Source: Halomonas sp.
GTDB taxonomy: Bacteria > Pseudomonadota > Gammaproteobacteria > Pseudomonadales > Oleiphilaceae
Direction: 5' to 3'
Assembly (NCBI GenBank): GCA_007135745.1
Contig: SLIH01000470.1
Coordinates: 1-5,979 of the forward strand
Length of the DNA stretch: 5,979 nucleotides
A program made the position numbers and the translations under genes. The notes beneath the pieces are model-generated. The model ran no database searches and was not told where the DNA came from. It saw only the letters and a program-made list of their open reading frames with translations. Shown piece by piece: positions 5,874 to 5,979 of the stretch; the first letter of the stretch is position 1, and the number at the start of each line of letters is the position of its first letter.

Positions 5874-5979
5874 CGGAAAATCCTTTCCTTTGGCTGTGGA
5901 GTAGGGCGGCGAATAGTGCCCATACCCCCGTCTTGCGACAAGTAACCTCTGAAGTCATGAATTGAAGAAACTGGGCTCA

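Noticed and set aside
5778..5979. Template repeat or reverse transcriptase of a diversity-generating retroelement
   Set aside because: No adenine-rich near-copy of the Lcl 3' end and no coding frame of this type is present in the remaining bases.

Overview
The window is 5,979 bases of moderately GC-rich bacterial DNA with four protein-coding genes, all on the + strand. The tandem Lcl/DUF1566 surface proteins, the lipoprotein and Sec signals and the strong AAGGAG ribosome sites suggest a Gram-negative, probably gammaproteobacterial (possibly marine or halophilic) host. That assignment is inference from protein style, since no taxonomic marker gene is present. No tRNA, rRNA, CRISPR array or insertion sequence was seen.

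Bases 1-3655 hold a two-gene unit. The first gene enters from beyond the left edge. It encodes the end of what looks like a phospholipase-D (HKD) nuclease domain, then a complete superfamily 2 helicase core, a long helical region, an S24 (LexA/UmuD-like) module and a C-terminal DUF3427 domain. Seven bases later a second gene encodes a membrane-anchored NERD-domain protein, a predicted PD-(D/E)XK-type nuclease with a topoisomerase-type zinc ribbon. The spacing implies co-transcription. The combination of nuclease-helicase, damage-sensor-like fold and membrane nuclease-like protein resembles genome-defence or DNA-processing cassettes. The most unusual point is the S24 module: it keeps a UmuD-like Cys-Gly pair and the Ser nucleophile but appears to have Arg where the catalytic Lys should be.

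Bases 3656-3898 are non-coding. The right half (about 3755-3876) can fold into a possible pseudoknot and three hairpins just upstream of the next gene's ribosome site, so it may be a structured leader.

Bases 3899-5777 hold two paralogous genes for exported proteins ending in the Lcl C-terminal (DUF1566) domain, which has a C-type-lectin-like fold. The first is a predicted lipoprotein with a fibronectin type III domain. The second is a small protein with an ordinary Sec signal. They share short blocks of identical DNA in the C-terminal core, separated by divergent codons. This makes them candidate adhesins or ligand-binding proteins, and it raises the question of a diversity-generating retroelement outside the window. 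The 178-base gap between them also looks structured. Bases 5778-5979 contain an imperfect hairpin and no convincing gene.
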